NCBI GenBank assembly: GCA_947449735.1
Contig: CANFTB010000007.1
Coordinates: forward strand, 54,350 to 118,349
Origin: Chthoniobacteraceae bacterium
Lineage (GTDB): Bacteria > Verrucomicrobiota > Verrucomicrobiia > Chthoniobacterales > Chthoniobacteraceae
Length of the DNA: 64,000 nucleotides
Reading direction: 5' to 3'
Position 1 is the first letter of the stretch; each line of letters opens with the position of its first letter. The notes beneath the pieces are model-generated. The model did no database searches. It had not been told where the DNA came from and saw only the letters and a list, made by a program, of their open reading frames with translations. The translations under genes were made by a program, and so were the position numbers. This document shows positions 45,255 through 54,311 of this stretch, piece after piece.

Positions 45255-45818
45255 ATGCTGCTTGTCATAGACAACTACGACTCCTTCACTTACAACCTCG
45301 TACAGTACTTCGGGGAGCTAGGAGCGAGCATGCTCATAAAGCGAAACGATGAAGTCACCCTATCGGAGATCGAAGCGTTGAAGCCGGACCGCATTTGCAT
45401 CTCTCCGGGGCCCTGCTCCCCAAAAGAAGCGGGCATTTCGAATGCAGTCATCAGCACCTTTGGCCCCCGTATTCCCCTCTTTGGAGTTTGCCTCGGGCAT
45501 CAGTGCATCGGAGACGTTTTTGGAGGCGAGGTGGTTCGTGCTGGGCGTCTGATGCATGGTAAGACCTCGCCCATCCAGCACGATGGAACCGGTGTTTTTG
45601 CGGGACTTCCAAGCCCTTTTGAAGCAACGCGCTACCATTCGCTCTTGGTCCGAAGGGAGTCGTTTCCCGACTGTCTACGCATCACGGCGGAGACCGCCGA
45701 GGGAGAGATCATGGGACTATGCCACAAGGAACATCCAATCCACGGGGTGCAGTTCCACCCGGAGTCGATCCTGACAGTGGAGGGCAAGAGGCTGCTGCAC
45801 AACTTCCTCTGCCTGTAA
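45255..45818 (+). CDS. trpG: Anthranilate synthase glutamine amidotransferase
   Basis: Supplies ammonia to TrpE. 187 residues, a complete class-I glutaminase: [14 protein letters not shown], nucleophile Cys in [11 protein letters not shown], and His/Glu in [11 protein letters not shown]. In many bacteria the same protein also serves aminodeoxychorismate synthase (PabA). It starts 12 bases after trpE. Confidence 0.95.
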   Translation: MLLVIDNYDSFTYNLVQYFGELGASMLIKRNDEVTLSEIEALKPDRICISPGPCSPKEAGISNAVISTFGPRIPLFGVCLGHQCIGDVFGGEVVRAGRLMHGKTSPIQHDGTGVFAGLPSPFEATRYHSLLVRRESFPDCLRITAETAEGEIMGLCHKEHPIHGVQFHPESILTVEGKRLLHNFLCL

Positions 45819-45831
45819 GGAGCCAAAATCC

Positions 45832-46134
45832 ATGCGTGCAAAATCCCCCCGGTTTGCGGGATGGAGGCGCTGGCTCCAGCCTGAGACATACGCCTCGAAG
45901 CCGGCCAACCCGGCGCTTCGTCTGACAAAGAAGCTGCTGGTTGCCTTCGTCGGAACCAGTGTCCTTCTGGCGGGCATTGTGATGATCGTCACCCCCGGAC
46001 CGGCGGTTGTGGTGATTCCTTTGGGACTGGCGATCCTTGCGGTGGAGTTTGCATGGGCCAGACGGTGGCTCAGAAAGGTTCAAGCGTACTCACGGATCGC
46101 AAAGCGACGCCTGAGAAAGCGCCGCGCCAAGTGA
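45832..46134 (+). CDS. PGPGW-type small transmembrane protein
   Basis: 100 residues. One hydrophobic region (LLVAFVGTSVLLAGIVMIV) followed by the characteristic TPGPAVVVIPLGLAILAVEF, then a very basic tail ending RRLRKRRAK. This is the PGPGW family of putative membrane proteins; role unknown. It lies 13 bases after trpG and is probably co-transcribed. Confidence 0.8.
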   Translation: MRAKSPRFAGWRRWLQPETYASKPANPALRLTKKLLVAFVGTSVLLAGIVMIVTPGPAVVVIPLGLAILAVEFAWARRWLRKVQAYSRIAKRRLRKRRAK

Positions 46135-46189
46135 AGCGTGGTCCTTACCTGCTTGCCGTCCGACCAAACCTGCCGTTGAATTTCCGCCT

Positions 46190-46489
46190 ATGTTTTCCCA
46201 TGTTGTTATTTTCTGGACCCGTCCCGAGATCACAGACTCCACCGAGCAGTTGCTCGCAGGCGCGGAAAAGTATCTCCGGCCGATTCCCGGTGTGCTTTCG
46301 TTTCACGTCGGCCGCATGTCCCCTAGCGACAGGCCCGTAGTGGATCAAAGCTACCAGGTGGCGCTGAACCTCGTTTTCCCGAGCAAGGCGGCGGAAAAGG
46401 AATACCAAGTCCATCCGCTTCACCTGGAGTTTATTGAAAAGGTCTTCAAACCCTGCTGCGCAAAAGCAGTCGTATACGACTTCGAATAA
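46190..46489 (+). CDS. Dabb (stress-responsive A/B barrel) domain protein
   Basis: 99 residues with the typical pattern: HVVIFWTRPE at the start, IPGVLSFHVGR in the middle, and YQVHPLHLEFIEKVFKPC towards the end. Dabb domains are small dimeric barrels, often in sugar or aromatic metabolism; the actual substrate is unknown. Confidence 0.82.
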   Translation: MFSHVVIFWTRPEITDSTEQLLAGAEKYLRPIPGVLSFHVGRMSPSDRPVVDQSYQVALNLVFPSKAAEKEYQVHPLHLEFIEKVFKPCCAKAVVYDFE

Positions 46490-46568
46490 ACGCGCTCCTT
46501 AAGTTAGTTCCACACCCCTCGCCCCGCACGCCGCCCAGGATCCGGGCCGTACTTTTTCACAGTCAATT

Positions 46569-48236
46569 ATGTCTACCGAATCGCAAGTCAACCGCATGGA
46601 AAAAATCGTCAGCCTTTGTAAGAGGCGTGGCTTTATCTTCCAATCCAGCGAAATCTACGGAGGACTAAACGGTTTTTGGGACTACGGCCCCCTTGGAGCC
46701 GAACTCAAGCGCAACGTCAAAGAGCTTTGGTGGAAAAGCATGACGCGCCTTCGTGACGACATCGTAGGCCTGGAGGCCACGATAATCATGCATCCGAGCG
46801 TGTGGAAGGCCTCGGGGCATGTGGACACTTTCAGTGATCCCATGAGCACCTGCCGCTCGTGCAAGAAGCTGGTCCGTTCGGACCAGGTGTGGGACATGCT
46901 CGAAACTACTCCCTGGGCGGAAGCGGTCCGCTCATGTGCGCCCGGTGGAGTCGCAGACCGAGAGGCCCTCTTGAAGTGGGCCAAGGGCAAAGGACAACGG
47001 TTGGTTCCAAACTTCGCGCTGGTCAAGGACCCGGAGACAATGCTCGGCCGACTTTCAGAGCGATCCGCCGAGGCCCCGGGCAGTCAGCAGCACCTGCTGC
47101 AAATTCTATGCACGGCCGACCCCAGCGGTCCTCTGTCAATGCCCTGTCCGCACTGCGCGGGCGAATTAACAGAACCGCGGCCGTTCAACCTGATGTTCAA
47201 GACTTACGTTGGACCCGCGGCAACCGAGGACGACATCGCCTATCTCCGTCCTGAAACGGCCCAGGCGATTTTCGTTCAGTTTAAGAACGTGGTCGATTCA
47301 AGCCGGGTCAAAGTACCTTTTGGCATCTGCCAGATCGGAAAAGCCTTCCGCAACGAGGTGACCCCTCGGAATTTCACCTTCCGCTCGAGGGAGTTTGAGC
47401 AGATGGAGCTGGAGTTTTTCATCAAGCCTGACGAGGTCGTGCAAGCGCAGACCGGGGGCATTGCAAAGCTTCCTGAAGGTGAGTTGCCCGGACAACCCGA
47501 AGCCAACTGGGGCTGGGAGATGTGGCACAAGTACTGGGTCGAGGAACGCCTCAGGTGGTACGAGTCGATCGGTTTAAAGCGCTCCTCCCTAGAGGAGTAC
47601 TGGCAAAAGCCCGACGAACTGGCCCACTACGCCAGAGCCACCGTCGACATCCTCTATAAATTTCCGTTCGGCACCCAGGAACTTGAAGGCATCGCGGCGC
47701 GAAGCAATTTCGACCTCACCCAACACCAGACACACTCCGGCAAGTCGATGGAGTACTTTGACCAGGAGGCGAACCTTCGGTATGTCCCCCATGTGATCGA
47801 ACCGTCCGCGGGCGTCGACAGGCTGATTCTGGCGCTTCTTGCCGAGGCGTTCGAGGAGGAGGAAGTCGTCGACGAAAAAGGCCAGAAGGAAGTCCGGACC
47901 GTCCTTCGCTTCCACCCTCGCGTGGCTCCCATCAAAGCGGGCATTTTTCCCCTGCTCAAAAACAAGCCTGAACTGGTTAGCAAAGCGTTGGAGGTGCGGG
48001 ATCTCCTCAGGCCCCTGATGAACGTGTTCTACGATGACGGCGGAGCGATCGGCCGCCGTTACCGCCGCCAGGATGAAGCAGGAACCCCCTTCTGCATCAC
48101 GATCGACTTCGACACAATCGGAGAGAACGGGCCTGAGAAAAAAGATACTGTCACACTGCGCCACAGGGACTCGATGAAGCAGGAGAGGGTTCGGATTGCC
48201 GATCTTCCAGCCTACCTGCTTTCTCAGACATCCTAG
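46569..48236 (+). CDS. glyQS: Glycine-tRNA ligase, single-chain dimeric type
   Basis: 555 residues of the alpha2 class II type rather than the separate alpha/beta type. Seen: FIFQSSEIYGGLNGFWDYGPLG at the N-terminus, the zinc-like CRSC...CPHC insertion between about residues 96 and 196, PETAQAIFVQFKNV, FRNEVTPRNFTFRSREFEQME (motif 2) and VIEPSAGVDRLILALL (motif 3), with the C-terminal anticodon domain. Confidence 0.95.
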   Translation: MSTESQVNRMEKIVSLCKRRGFIFQSSEIYGGLNGFWDYGPLGAELKRNVKELWWKSMTRLRDDIVGLEATIIMHPSVWKASGHVDTFSDPMSTCRSCKKLVRSDQVWDMLETTPWAEAVRSCAPGGVADREALLKWAKGKGQRLVPNFALVKDPETMLGRLSERSAEAPGSQQHLLQILCTADPSGPLSMPCPHCAGELTEPRPFNLMFKTYVGPAATEDDIAYLRPETAQAIFVQFKNVVDSSRVKVPFGICQIGKAFRNEVTPRNFTFRSREFEQMELEFFIKPDEVVQAQTGGIAKLPEGELPGQPEANWGWEMWHKYWVEERLRWYESIGLKRSSLEEYWQKPDELAHYARATVDILYKFPFGTQELEGIAARSNFDLTQHQTHSGKSMEYFDQEANLRYVPHVIEPSAGVDRLILALLAEAFEEEEVVDEKGQKEVRTVLRFHPRVAPIKAGIFPLLKNKPELVSKALEVRDLLRPLMNVFYDDGGAIGRRYRRQDEAGTPFCITIDFDTIGENGPEKKDTVTLRHRDSMKQERVRIADLPAYLLSQTS

Positions 48237-48271
48237 CCGCTCCCTCTTGTTAGCGACACCTTCTCCCTCCG

Positions 48272-49675
48272 ATGCCCGCACAGGAAACTTTTGACTTTGC
48301 TATAATCGGCGGGGGAAGTGCGGGTTACGCCGCTGCATCTCTCGCGGCAGGCCGCGGGTTGAATGTTGCGGTGGTCGAGGGTGGCAAGGAGGTCGGAGGC
48401 CTCTGCATCCTTCGCGGCTGCATGCCGAGCAAAACGTTGTTGGCAACCTCCGCCCACGCAGCAGCAGTTCGCGACGCCGATAAATTTGGAATCAAAGCAT
48501 CCTTTCACGGCCTGGACGGCGTAGCTCTCCAAGCGCGAAAAAGGTTTCTGATCAAAGATTTCGCCGACTACCGAACCGGGCAACTTGAGTCCGGCCGCTT
48601 CGCGTTCAAAAGAGGTTTCGCCCGTTTTGCAGATCCGCACACGCTGGAGATCCGCGGCGCGGACGGGACCAACGAAACTGTCAGGGCGCGCACTTTCCTG
48701 ATCGCGACAGGCTCGCGGATCTTTACGCCCCCAATTCCGGGCCTCGCGGAGGCGGGGTATCTGGACAGCGACGCCTTTCTCGAAAGCGAACACCTTCCCG
48801 ATTCGGTCACTGTTTTGGGCGGAGGCGCGGTAGCGCTGGAGGCGGCGACTTACTACGCTGAGTTGGGGTCCCGGGTGACCCTTCTACAGCGCTCTGGAAG
48901 CATCCTAAAAGAGACCGACGCAGATGTCTCCTCAGCCCTGACAGACGGACTTCGCGCCTTGGGAGTGCGAGTGGAGACGAACGTAACCCTTTTGAGTTGC
49001 GAAAATACAGCGCTTGGAAAAACGATCCACTACAGCCAGGCGGGAACGCCGTGCAGCGTCACCTCTTCGGAGGTGATGTGCGCCTTGGGACGGCGGCCCT
49101 GCACGGAGGGCCTCCGTCTGGAAGCGCTTGGACTGGCGATGAGGGGCGCTCACATCGCCGTGTCGGCGACACAGCAGACTTCATTGCCCCATGTTTTTGC
49201 TGCGGGCGATGTGTGCGGCCCACACGAAGTCGTTCACATCGGCATCCAACAGGGCGAGGTTGCGGCGCGAAATGCCTTGCGCATCCTCAACGGGGAAACA
49301 TCCAGCCTGGAGTCTGTAGATTACAGGCTGAAGATGCTCGCAGTTTTCTCCAACCCCGGCGTTGCTGTGGCGGGAATAAGCGAATTGGAAGCCCAAGCCG
49401 CGGGAATTTCGATCCGCTCGGCCAGCTATCCGTTTTCAGACCACGGAAAATCGATGGTTGAGGGTGTCGGCCACGGGTTTGTGAAACTCATCACGGAGTC
49501 GGCGAATGGAATGATTTTAGGCGCGGCGGTCGTCGGCCCGTCAGCGGCGGAGTTGATTCACGAGGTTGTAGTGGCCATGCATTTCAAAGCGCGGGCAGCC
49601 GACCTCGCAGCCATACCGCACTACCATCCCACCTTAAGCGAGATCTGGACATATCCCGCCGAGGAACTGTCGTAA
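48272..49675 (+). CDS. Dihydrolipoamide dehydrogenase-like flavoprotein
   Basis: 467 residues. FAD motif IIGGGSAGYAAASLA, redox disulfide in GGLCILRGCMPSK (Cys-x4-Cys), NAD motif VLGGGAVALEAATYY, FAD motif HVFAAGDV, and the C-terminal His-Glu pair in HYHPTLSEI. This is the pyridine-nucleotide disulfide oxidoreductase class I family; the C-terminal HxHPTxxE favours Lpd, while the LCILRG variant around the first cysteine is not the textbook Lpd sequence. It could serve as E3 for the 2-oxoglutarate dehydrogenase whose E1/E2 lie at 56-60 kb, but is transcribed separately. Confidence 0.8.
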   Translation: MPAQETFDFAIIGGGSAGYAAASLAAGRGLNVAVVEGGKEVGGLCILRGCMPSKTLLATSAHAAAVRDADKFGIKASFHGLDGVALQARKRFLIKDFADYRTGQLESGRFAFKRGFARFADPHTLEIRGADGTNETVRARTFLIATGSRIFTPPIPGLAEAGYLDSDAFLESEHLPDSVTVLGGGAVALEAATYYAELGSRVTLLQRSGSILKETDADVSSALTDGLRALGVRVETNVTLLSCENTALGKTIHYSQAGTPCSVTSSEVMCALGRRPCTEGLRLEALGLAMRGAHIAVSATQQTSLPHVFAAGDVCGPHEVVHIGIQQGEVAARNALRILNGETSSLESVDYRLKMLAVFSNPGVAVAGISELEAQAAGISIRSASYPFSDHGKSMVEGVGHGFVKLITESANGMILGAAVVGPSAAELIHEVVVAMHFKARAADLAAIPHYHPTLSEIWTYPAEELS

Positions 49676-49734
49676 CACGACCGCTGATCTCGCCGCTTTT
49701 GGAGCTTCAGGTTCCGGCGGGGCGGAAAGCTTCT

Positions 49735-50283
49735 TCAAGCGCCCGCGAGTGCGGATCGGATTTGGGTCTCCCTCGCCCTGTGGGCGGCTTCATCGATCAC
49801 CGGAATCCCAACGGTATCCCGTCCAAAATCCGGTATTTTTACCCACGAACGACATCCTCCGTACTTGGGTTCATCAGCAAACTCCAAGGGTGCAGAAAGC
49901 TTATAAACCCTGATGAAAGCCAGGCTGAGTCCCTGCTTCGTGTCGTACTCAAATCGCTCTCTGAGAGTTTTTTCGCTCCAGATGTGAAAAGCCTCGAGGC
50001 GCAGCACCTGATCCCAATCAGCCAGATCACAGGTCCATTCGACCACAGCGCGCAGATTGATGCGGTGCATCTCGGGATCCAGAGCTGGCAACGGAGTGTC
50101 GGCAGGGACTTTGAGTTTGGCTGCCTGTTCATGAAAAAGCGTTGGGAACAAAAAGAACTCGGGATGTTCGAAGCGAAACCCTGCCCTGCCCTCCGCGATT
50201 CCACCCTTCCTAAGAATGATACTCTGTCGGCCCTCAGCCATCGCACCGCAAACGAGCGCCCACTCTTTGAATCCAATACTCAT
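49735..50283 (-). CDS. DUF1802 family protein
   Basis: 182 residues matching DUF1802: GFKEWALVCGAMAEGRQSIILRKGG at the start, then EHPEFFLFPTLFHEQ and a charged middle. Cytoplasmic, no known activity. Convergent with the preceding flavoprotein gene. Confidence 0.8.
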   Translation of the reverse strand: MSIGFKEWALVCGAMAEGRQSIILRKGGIAEGRAGFRFEHPEFFLFPTLFHEQAAKLKVPADTPLPALDPEMHRINLRAVVEWTCDLADWDQVLRLEAFHIWSEKTLRERFEYDTKQGLSLAFIRVYKLSAPLEFADEPKYGGCRSWVKIPDFGRDTVGIPVIDEAAHRARETQIRSALAGA

Positions 50284-50353
50284 CCGGACTTTATTTCAAA
50301 ACGCGAGCCTGAGGAAAAGGAGATTGGCTGATCGCCGGACGCTCTGCCTGCAA

Positions 50354-51637
50354 TCACCAGGGAGCGAGAAGAACGCTAAGTTGGTGCATCACCCAGGCAT
50401 CGTCCATGCTCATCCGTTTTAGCTCGTGCCCTGCACCCCAAGAGTCGGAATAAAGCAGTTCGTTCGTGGTTGAGTTATAGCCAACGATGAGCCGGGCATG
50501 GCCGCCGGCGCTCTGATTGGCCGATTCGCCTGGAACTTTCACAAGCCCGAGCTGGACGCACCATATCATGGGTTGGCCGGCGTCGACGGCCGCTATGGTG
50601 GCGCGCTGAAACTTGCCTATGGCCGAGTGCTGGCTCAACTTCGCCTCCTTGAGCAAGTCAGGGCGAAGTTTTGCAAAAAGCTCGGAAAGATCGATCGTTC
50701 CCCTCAGCGGCGGGATCACAGCCTGAGGGCTCAATTTGGCCGCACGCTTGTTGTACTCTTTGAAAAAGGCCTCTAGTTCGCGTTCCTCCAACTCGTCTGC
50801 AACCCGCACTCGAAAATGCATCCGAACGCCTGCCTTCTTCAATCCCTCCATCGCCGAGCGGAAGTCTGTCCCGCTGCGACTGTCGCTCGAGGCGAGTTGG
50901 GCGAGTTCGTTCTGATCCACTCGCATTCCGTAGTAACGGAGGACGCGTTCCGCCGAGGCGACAATGCAATACCCCTTCTCACCTTGATCGACCATCGGAA
51001 TCCCTTCAATCCGAACGTCTCCTCCGGGATAACGTTTCACCCGGCTTTTGGGATCCACCTTCGCAGAGGCATCCTCGCGAGACTGCTGCGCCTTTTTGGA
51101 AGAGGCGCTCAATTCAACGCGGACAAATTCGGGCCGGTAGTGAACGGCCTGCGGTGTCACCTCCTTGTTGATCGCGTACTCGAGAAGCAGCGTTGTCCGC
51201 GACGTCTGCCATACTAACCCTTCGGCTTTGACGGCATTCTGACTGTCCTTGCCCCGTGCCTGTGGTTGAACTCGGGTCAGCGCGGAGAGCGCATCCGAGC
51301 AGCGTTTGATGAGCGCCTCGTAGTCCGGCTTTGAAATCTCCCCCGAATCTCCACGCGTGTAAAATGAAGCGGTTAATGACGTGATCTTGCCGCCTGCGAA
51401 ACGGGCGATGCACTCCACCACCGGACAACCGGCAAATGTCATCCCCCGCGCTGAACTGCGAGACGAGTCCCTGGCATCGGAGGTCCAACGGAACCCAAGC
51501 TCCCTCGTCCTCGACTCAAAGGCTTCCGGCGTCAGCTCCCAAAGGGGAACGTCCTGCCAGATGGACTCCAACGGCCCTGCCCACAGGGAGGTCACCAACG
51601 CAAAGAACGCCACGAAAATAGACGGGATTGTGCGCAA
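50354..51637 (-). CDS. Secreted C39-like cysteine peptidase-domain protein
   Basis: 427 residues, signal peptide about 1-20 (IFVAFFALVTSLWA). Residues about 25-200 have no recognised domain. The C-terminal half is papain-like, C39_2 type: nucleophile Cys in IPMVDQGEKGYCIVASAERVL, His in GGHARLIVGYN and Asp in YSDSWGAG. No transporter or double-glycine peptide is adjacent, so a classic bacteriocin-export role is unlikely. Confidence 0.78.
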   Translation of the reverse strand: MRTIPSIFVAFFALVTSLWAGPLESIWQDVPLWELTPEAFESRTRELGFRWTSDARDSSRSSARGMTFAGCPVVECIARFAGGKITSLTASFYTRGDSGEISKPDYEALIKRCSDALSALTRVQPQARGKDSQNAVKAEGLVWQTSRTTLLLEYAINKEVTPQAVHYRPEFVRVELSASSKKAQQSREDASAKVDPKSRVKRYPGGDVRIEGIPMVDQGEKGYCIVASAERVLRYYGMRVDQNELAQLASSDSRSGTDFRSAMEGLKKAGVRMHFRVRVADELEERELEAFFKEYNKRAAKLSPQAVIPPLRGTIDLSELFAKLRPDLLKEAKLSQHSAIGKFQRATIAAVDAGQPMIWCVQLGLVKVPGESANQSAGGHARLIVGYNSTTNELLYSDSWGAGHELKRMSMDDAWVMHQLSVLLAPW

Positions 51638-51746
51638 GCACCCAAATCAACATGACCTGCAGCCTTAGTCAAAGGCAAACCCGTGATTTGAAACCTTGCC
51701 GGGTTCCGCGCTTTTACTTTCGCTCCTTCTCACCGATGCTTGCCCC

Positions 51747-52439
51747 ATGGCTTTCCGTATAGACCCGCATGTGCACTCCTTTTTTTCGGGTGACGGAGTG
51801 AGCAGCCCCGAGGCGCTTATTCAGTCGGCGAAGAAGGCCGGTCTGCACGGGTTCGCGCTCACGGACCACAACACCTGCGACGGCTGCAGGCATCTTAGGG
51901 ACAGGGGCCTGCTACGAGAGGACGGGGTCGCCGTGGATGGCTTTCTCATCATCCCCGGAGTCGAGGTTTCAACCGAGGAAGGCCACCTGCTTTGCCTCGG
52001 TGTGTGGCTTCCAAACGGGCTGAAAGGCGTCCCCGCCCGCGAGGTGATTTCCATGGTTCATGCACAAAACGGACTGGCGATCCCTGCGCACCCTTACGAC
52101 AGGCTGCGGGCGGGAATCAGGGAGGGGCATTTGGACGAACTGAACATCGACGGTCTCGAGGTCTTCAACGCTGCGACCGCCCTGAGGCGACACAATGACA
52201 GCGCTCTCGCCTATGCGACACGCAGAGGCCTTCCCATGACCGCGGGAAGCGACGCGCACCATCACGCGGCCATCGGCCGCTCGTTCACCCAATTTCCATC
52301 GGAAACGCTGACCATGAGGGGCATCCTTGATTCACTCCCCACGGGAACCAGCCTACACTGCGCTCCTTTGGGCCCGGTTGAGGCCCTGCGAAAGACGTTT
52401 CACAACTGGTTTCGCATTCGCAAAAAACGGATCTATTGA
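51747..52439 (+). CDS. PHP-domain phosphoesterase
   Basis: 230 residues from ATG 51747. Metal-binding motifs of the PHP superfamily: DPHVHSFFSGDG, ALTDHNT, GVEVSTEEGHLLCLG, AHPYD and GSDAHHH. Probable metal-dependent phosphatase or nuclease; substrate unknown. An upstream in-frame start at 51696 is possible but adds a hydrophobic, non-PHP stretch. Its stop overlaps the convergent dltB stop by 7 bases. Confidence 0.85.
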   Translation: MAFRIDPHVHSFFSGDGVSSPEALIQSAKKAGLHGFALTDHNTCDGCRHLRDRGLLREDGVAVDGFLIIPGVEVSTEEGHLLCLGVWLPNGLKGVPAREVISMVHAQNGLAIPAHPYDRLRAGIREGHLDELNIDGLEVFNAATALRRHNDSALAYATRRGLPMTAGSDAHHHAAIGRSFTQFPSETLTMRGILDSLPTGTSLHCAPLGPVEALRKTFHNWFRIRKKRIY

Positions 52440-54037
52440 GGCTGCTGCGCAGGAGCGGGTTGGGGAACCGCATTCTGTTGCTCCCTCTCCCCGGCAGCCT
52501 CTTTCTCGGCAGCTTCCCTAGCTTTGCGGAGCTTCTGCTCCTCGCGTTGAATTTCCTCTTCGTTTCTCTCGCACTCGACGGTCTGTGGGGCCCCTTTCAA
52601 AGCTTTTCCCTGAACCGCGTCGCGGATCTCGATGATGTGCGGACGGCCATCACGCACCCACCAAGGAACGGCAAACCTGAATCCGTGCTTTCCATCACCG
52701 TAGCCACGCTCCTTTAAATCCTGCCTGAACTCATTCGCGGGCAAGCGCTCGATGAAGGCATCGTCCAAGAAGAAATCAACCAAGGGAGGAGATTTTTGAG
52801 AAGCGCGGTCCCACATGACTCCCGAGACTTCGTGACAATCCGCTTTTTCCATCACCTGATCCACGGGAGGAGGGGGCGGCGGCGTGAGGCGACCGGAGAA
52901 GAGAAGCAGTCCGAAGGAGATCACATGAAAGGTCACCAGCCTGTTCACCCAGAGCTGGAGACTCGATTCCCCGAGAAGTTTCTGCGTCTTGTTCCAGCGG
53001 GCAAACCAGTCGTAAAAGCTCAAAGCAACAGCGTGATAAATGCCGTAGACGATGTAGTGGACTGACAGGCCGTGCCAGATTCCCATGATCCCAAACGTGA
53101 CGAACAGCCCGGCATACGAAGCCGTGTATTTTCCCTTGAACCACTTGCCTTTGGAGGCGGCCAGCAAGAAGCGCATGTACACATGGTCTCTGAACCAGAA
53201 CGAAAGGGAGATGTGCCAGCGATTCCAAAAATCCCGGATGTTCCGCGCAAGGAAAGGCCGGTCGAAATTCTCCGGCATCTGGACACCCATAAAACGCCCG
53301 ACAGCGATGGCGAACGCGCTGTACCCGGCGAAATCAAAGAATAGGTAAAACGTGTAGGCATACATGTACATCAGCATGGCCGCAGTACTCCGACTGCTGC
53401 TCCAGGGATCCATCCAGTATGTTTTAATCACAGCCGCGATGATGAACTTGTAGAGAAAGCCCCGGGCTAGCCGCGCCACTGCGAAATCCAAGTCCGCCAA
53501 AAACTCAGCGCGTGTCCTCTGTTTGTCCCAGTCCTGTACAAAGCGCCTGTAACGGTCGATCGGCCCGGAGGAGAAAGCCGGTACGAACAAAAGGAAGGCG
53601 AAGTAACGTTTCCAAGACAGGGACTTGATCAAGCCATCCTGAATTGAGAACAACACGTCCAGGGCTCTGAACGTCACATAGGAGATTCCGAGAAAACCAA
53701 AAACTGTGCTCGGTGACAAAACGGGAAGCATTTTTGCCGCCAAGAGAGGAGCGAGAGCCATGAGGACCGCTCCGTAAAAAACAGGCTTGGAATGGGGGCG
53801 CAAGAGCAACCGGGCTATGCACCCTTGGAACACAGCATAGCCAAGAATCAGATACAACTCCGGCACTTTGAACCCTGGCCGGATCGCGACAGTTCCAGCG
53901 GACTGGAGCACCAATAACACCCCAAGGGCCACCATGCTCCAGACCCGGGAGGAATATTCCAGCAACCCCAAAATGAGAAGCGGCAGCAGGATATAAAGCA
54001 GCAGCCCGAAATATTCGAAGTCTCCGAAGGGAACCAT
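52433..54037 (-). CDS. dltB: DltB-like MBOAT acyltransferase with extra C-terminal domain
   Basis: Membrane-bound O-acyltransferase that in dlt systems hands the D-alanyl group from DltC across the membrane. 534 residues. The N-terminus MVPFGDFEYFGLLLY matches DltB. Catalytic histidines: His275 in FWNRWHISLSF and His322 in GIWHG. About 385 residues form the membrane core; then a PPPPPP linker, a compact domain (about 395-487: GVMWDRAS, FRQDLKERGYGDGKHGFRF, VRDGRPHIIEIR) not found in standard DltB, and a charged coiled tail ending PAPAQQPQ. The extra domain resembles one I know from glycosyltransferase-type proteins of alphaproteobacteria (inference). No clear ribosome binding site; a strong hairpin lies just upstream. 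Confidence 0.9.
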   Translation of the reverse strand: MVPFGDFEYFGLLLYILLPLLILGLLEYSSRVWSMVALGVLLVLQSAGTVAIRPGFKVPELYLILGYAVFQGCIARLLLRPHSKPVFYGAVLMALAPLLAAKMLPVLSPSTVFGFLGISYVTFRALDVLFSIQDGLIKSLSWKRYFAFLLFVPAFSSGPIDRYRRFVQDWDKQRTRAEFLADLDFAVARLARGFLYKFIIAAVIKTYWMDPWSSSRSTAAMLMYMYAYTFYLFFDFAGYSAFAIAVGRFMGVQMPENFDRPFLARNIRDFWNRWHISLSFWFRDHVYMRFLLAASKGKWFKGKYTASYAGLFVTFGIMGIWHGLSVHYIVYGIYHAVALSFYDWFARWNKTQKLLGESSLQLWVNRLVTFHVISFGLLLFSGRLTPPPPPPVDQVMEKADCHEVSGVMWDRASQKSPPLVDFFLDDAFIERLPANEFRQDLKERGYGDGKHGFRFAVPWWVRDGRPHIIEIRDAVQGKALKGAPQTVECERNEEEIQREEQKLRKAREAAEKEAAGEREQQNAVPQPAPAQQPQ

Positions 54038-54063
54038 GCGGGGGAGTGGATGGGGTGCTCGTG

Positions 54064-54100
54064 GCTGCAGAGGCCTCCAATCAAGACTGAGGCCTGCAGC
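54064..54100 (-). promoter_or_regulatory. Hairpin in the dltX-dltB gap
   Basis: On the plus strand GCTGCAG (54064-54070), a 2-base bulge AG, and GCCTC (54073-54077) pair with GAGGC (54089-54093) and CTGCAGC (54094-54100): 12 bp around an 11-base loop. It lies 26 bases before the dltB ATG in the mRNA. No T tract follows, so a translational or processing element is more likely than a terminator. Confidence 0.5.
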
Positions 54101-54147
54101 ACACGCAGGTTAAAAAATGGGACGAATGCCGGAGGAAACGGCTCCCT

Positions 54148-54294
54148 CTAAAACTCCTGATACACAAACGGCGGGGTGGAGAAATCTCCGCGGCCGTACA
54201 TGAGAATCAGGGCGAGAACGATGGCGAGATAGTAGAGGGCTCGCGCAATCCGTGCCATTCCGGGTTGGTCTGCAAATAGAGTCTCAATGTCCAT
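54148..54294 (-). CDS. dltX: DltX-like small membrane protein (48 residues)
   Basis: A 48-codon gene between dltC and dltB, easy to miss because of its size. Translation: MDIETLFADQPGMARIARAL, then a single hydrophobic helix (YYLAIVLALILMY), a short linker and the end PPFVYQEF. The C-terminal aromatic F-[VI]-Y motif is the hallmark of DltX, which works next to DltB in D-alanylation; the Tyr has been proposed to carry the acyl group. It starts 22 bases after dltC, with GTGAGGA upstream as ribosome binding site. Confidence 0.85.
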   Translation of the reverse strand: MDIETLFADQPGMARIARALYYLAIVLALILMYGRGDFSTPPFVYQEF

Positions 54295-54311
54295 CACTCG
54301 AAATCCTCACT

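Noticed and set aside
52433..52439. 7-base overlap of the convergent PHP and dltB genes as a possible control by antisense
   Set aside because: Tail-to-tail overlaps of a few bases are common in compact genomes and give no specific evidence.
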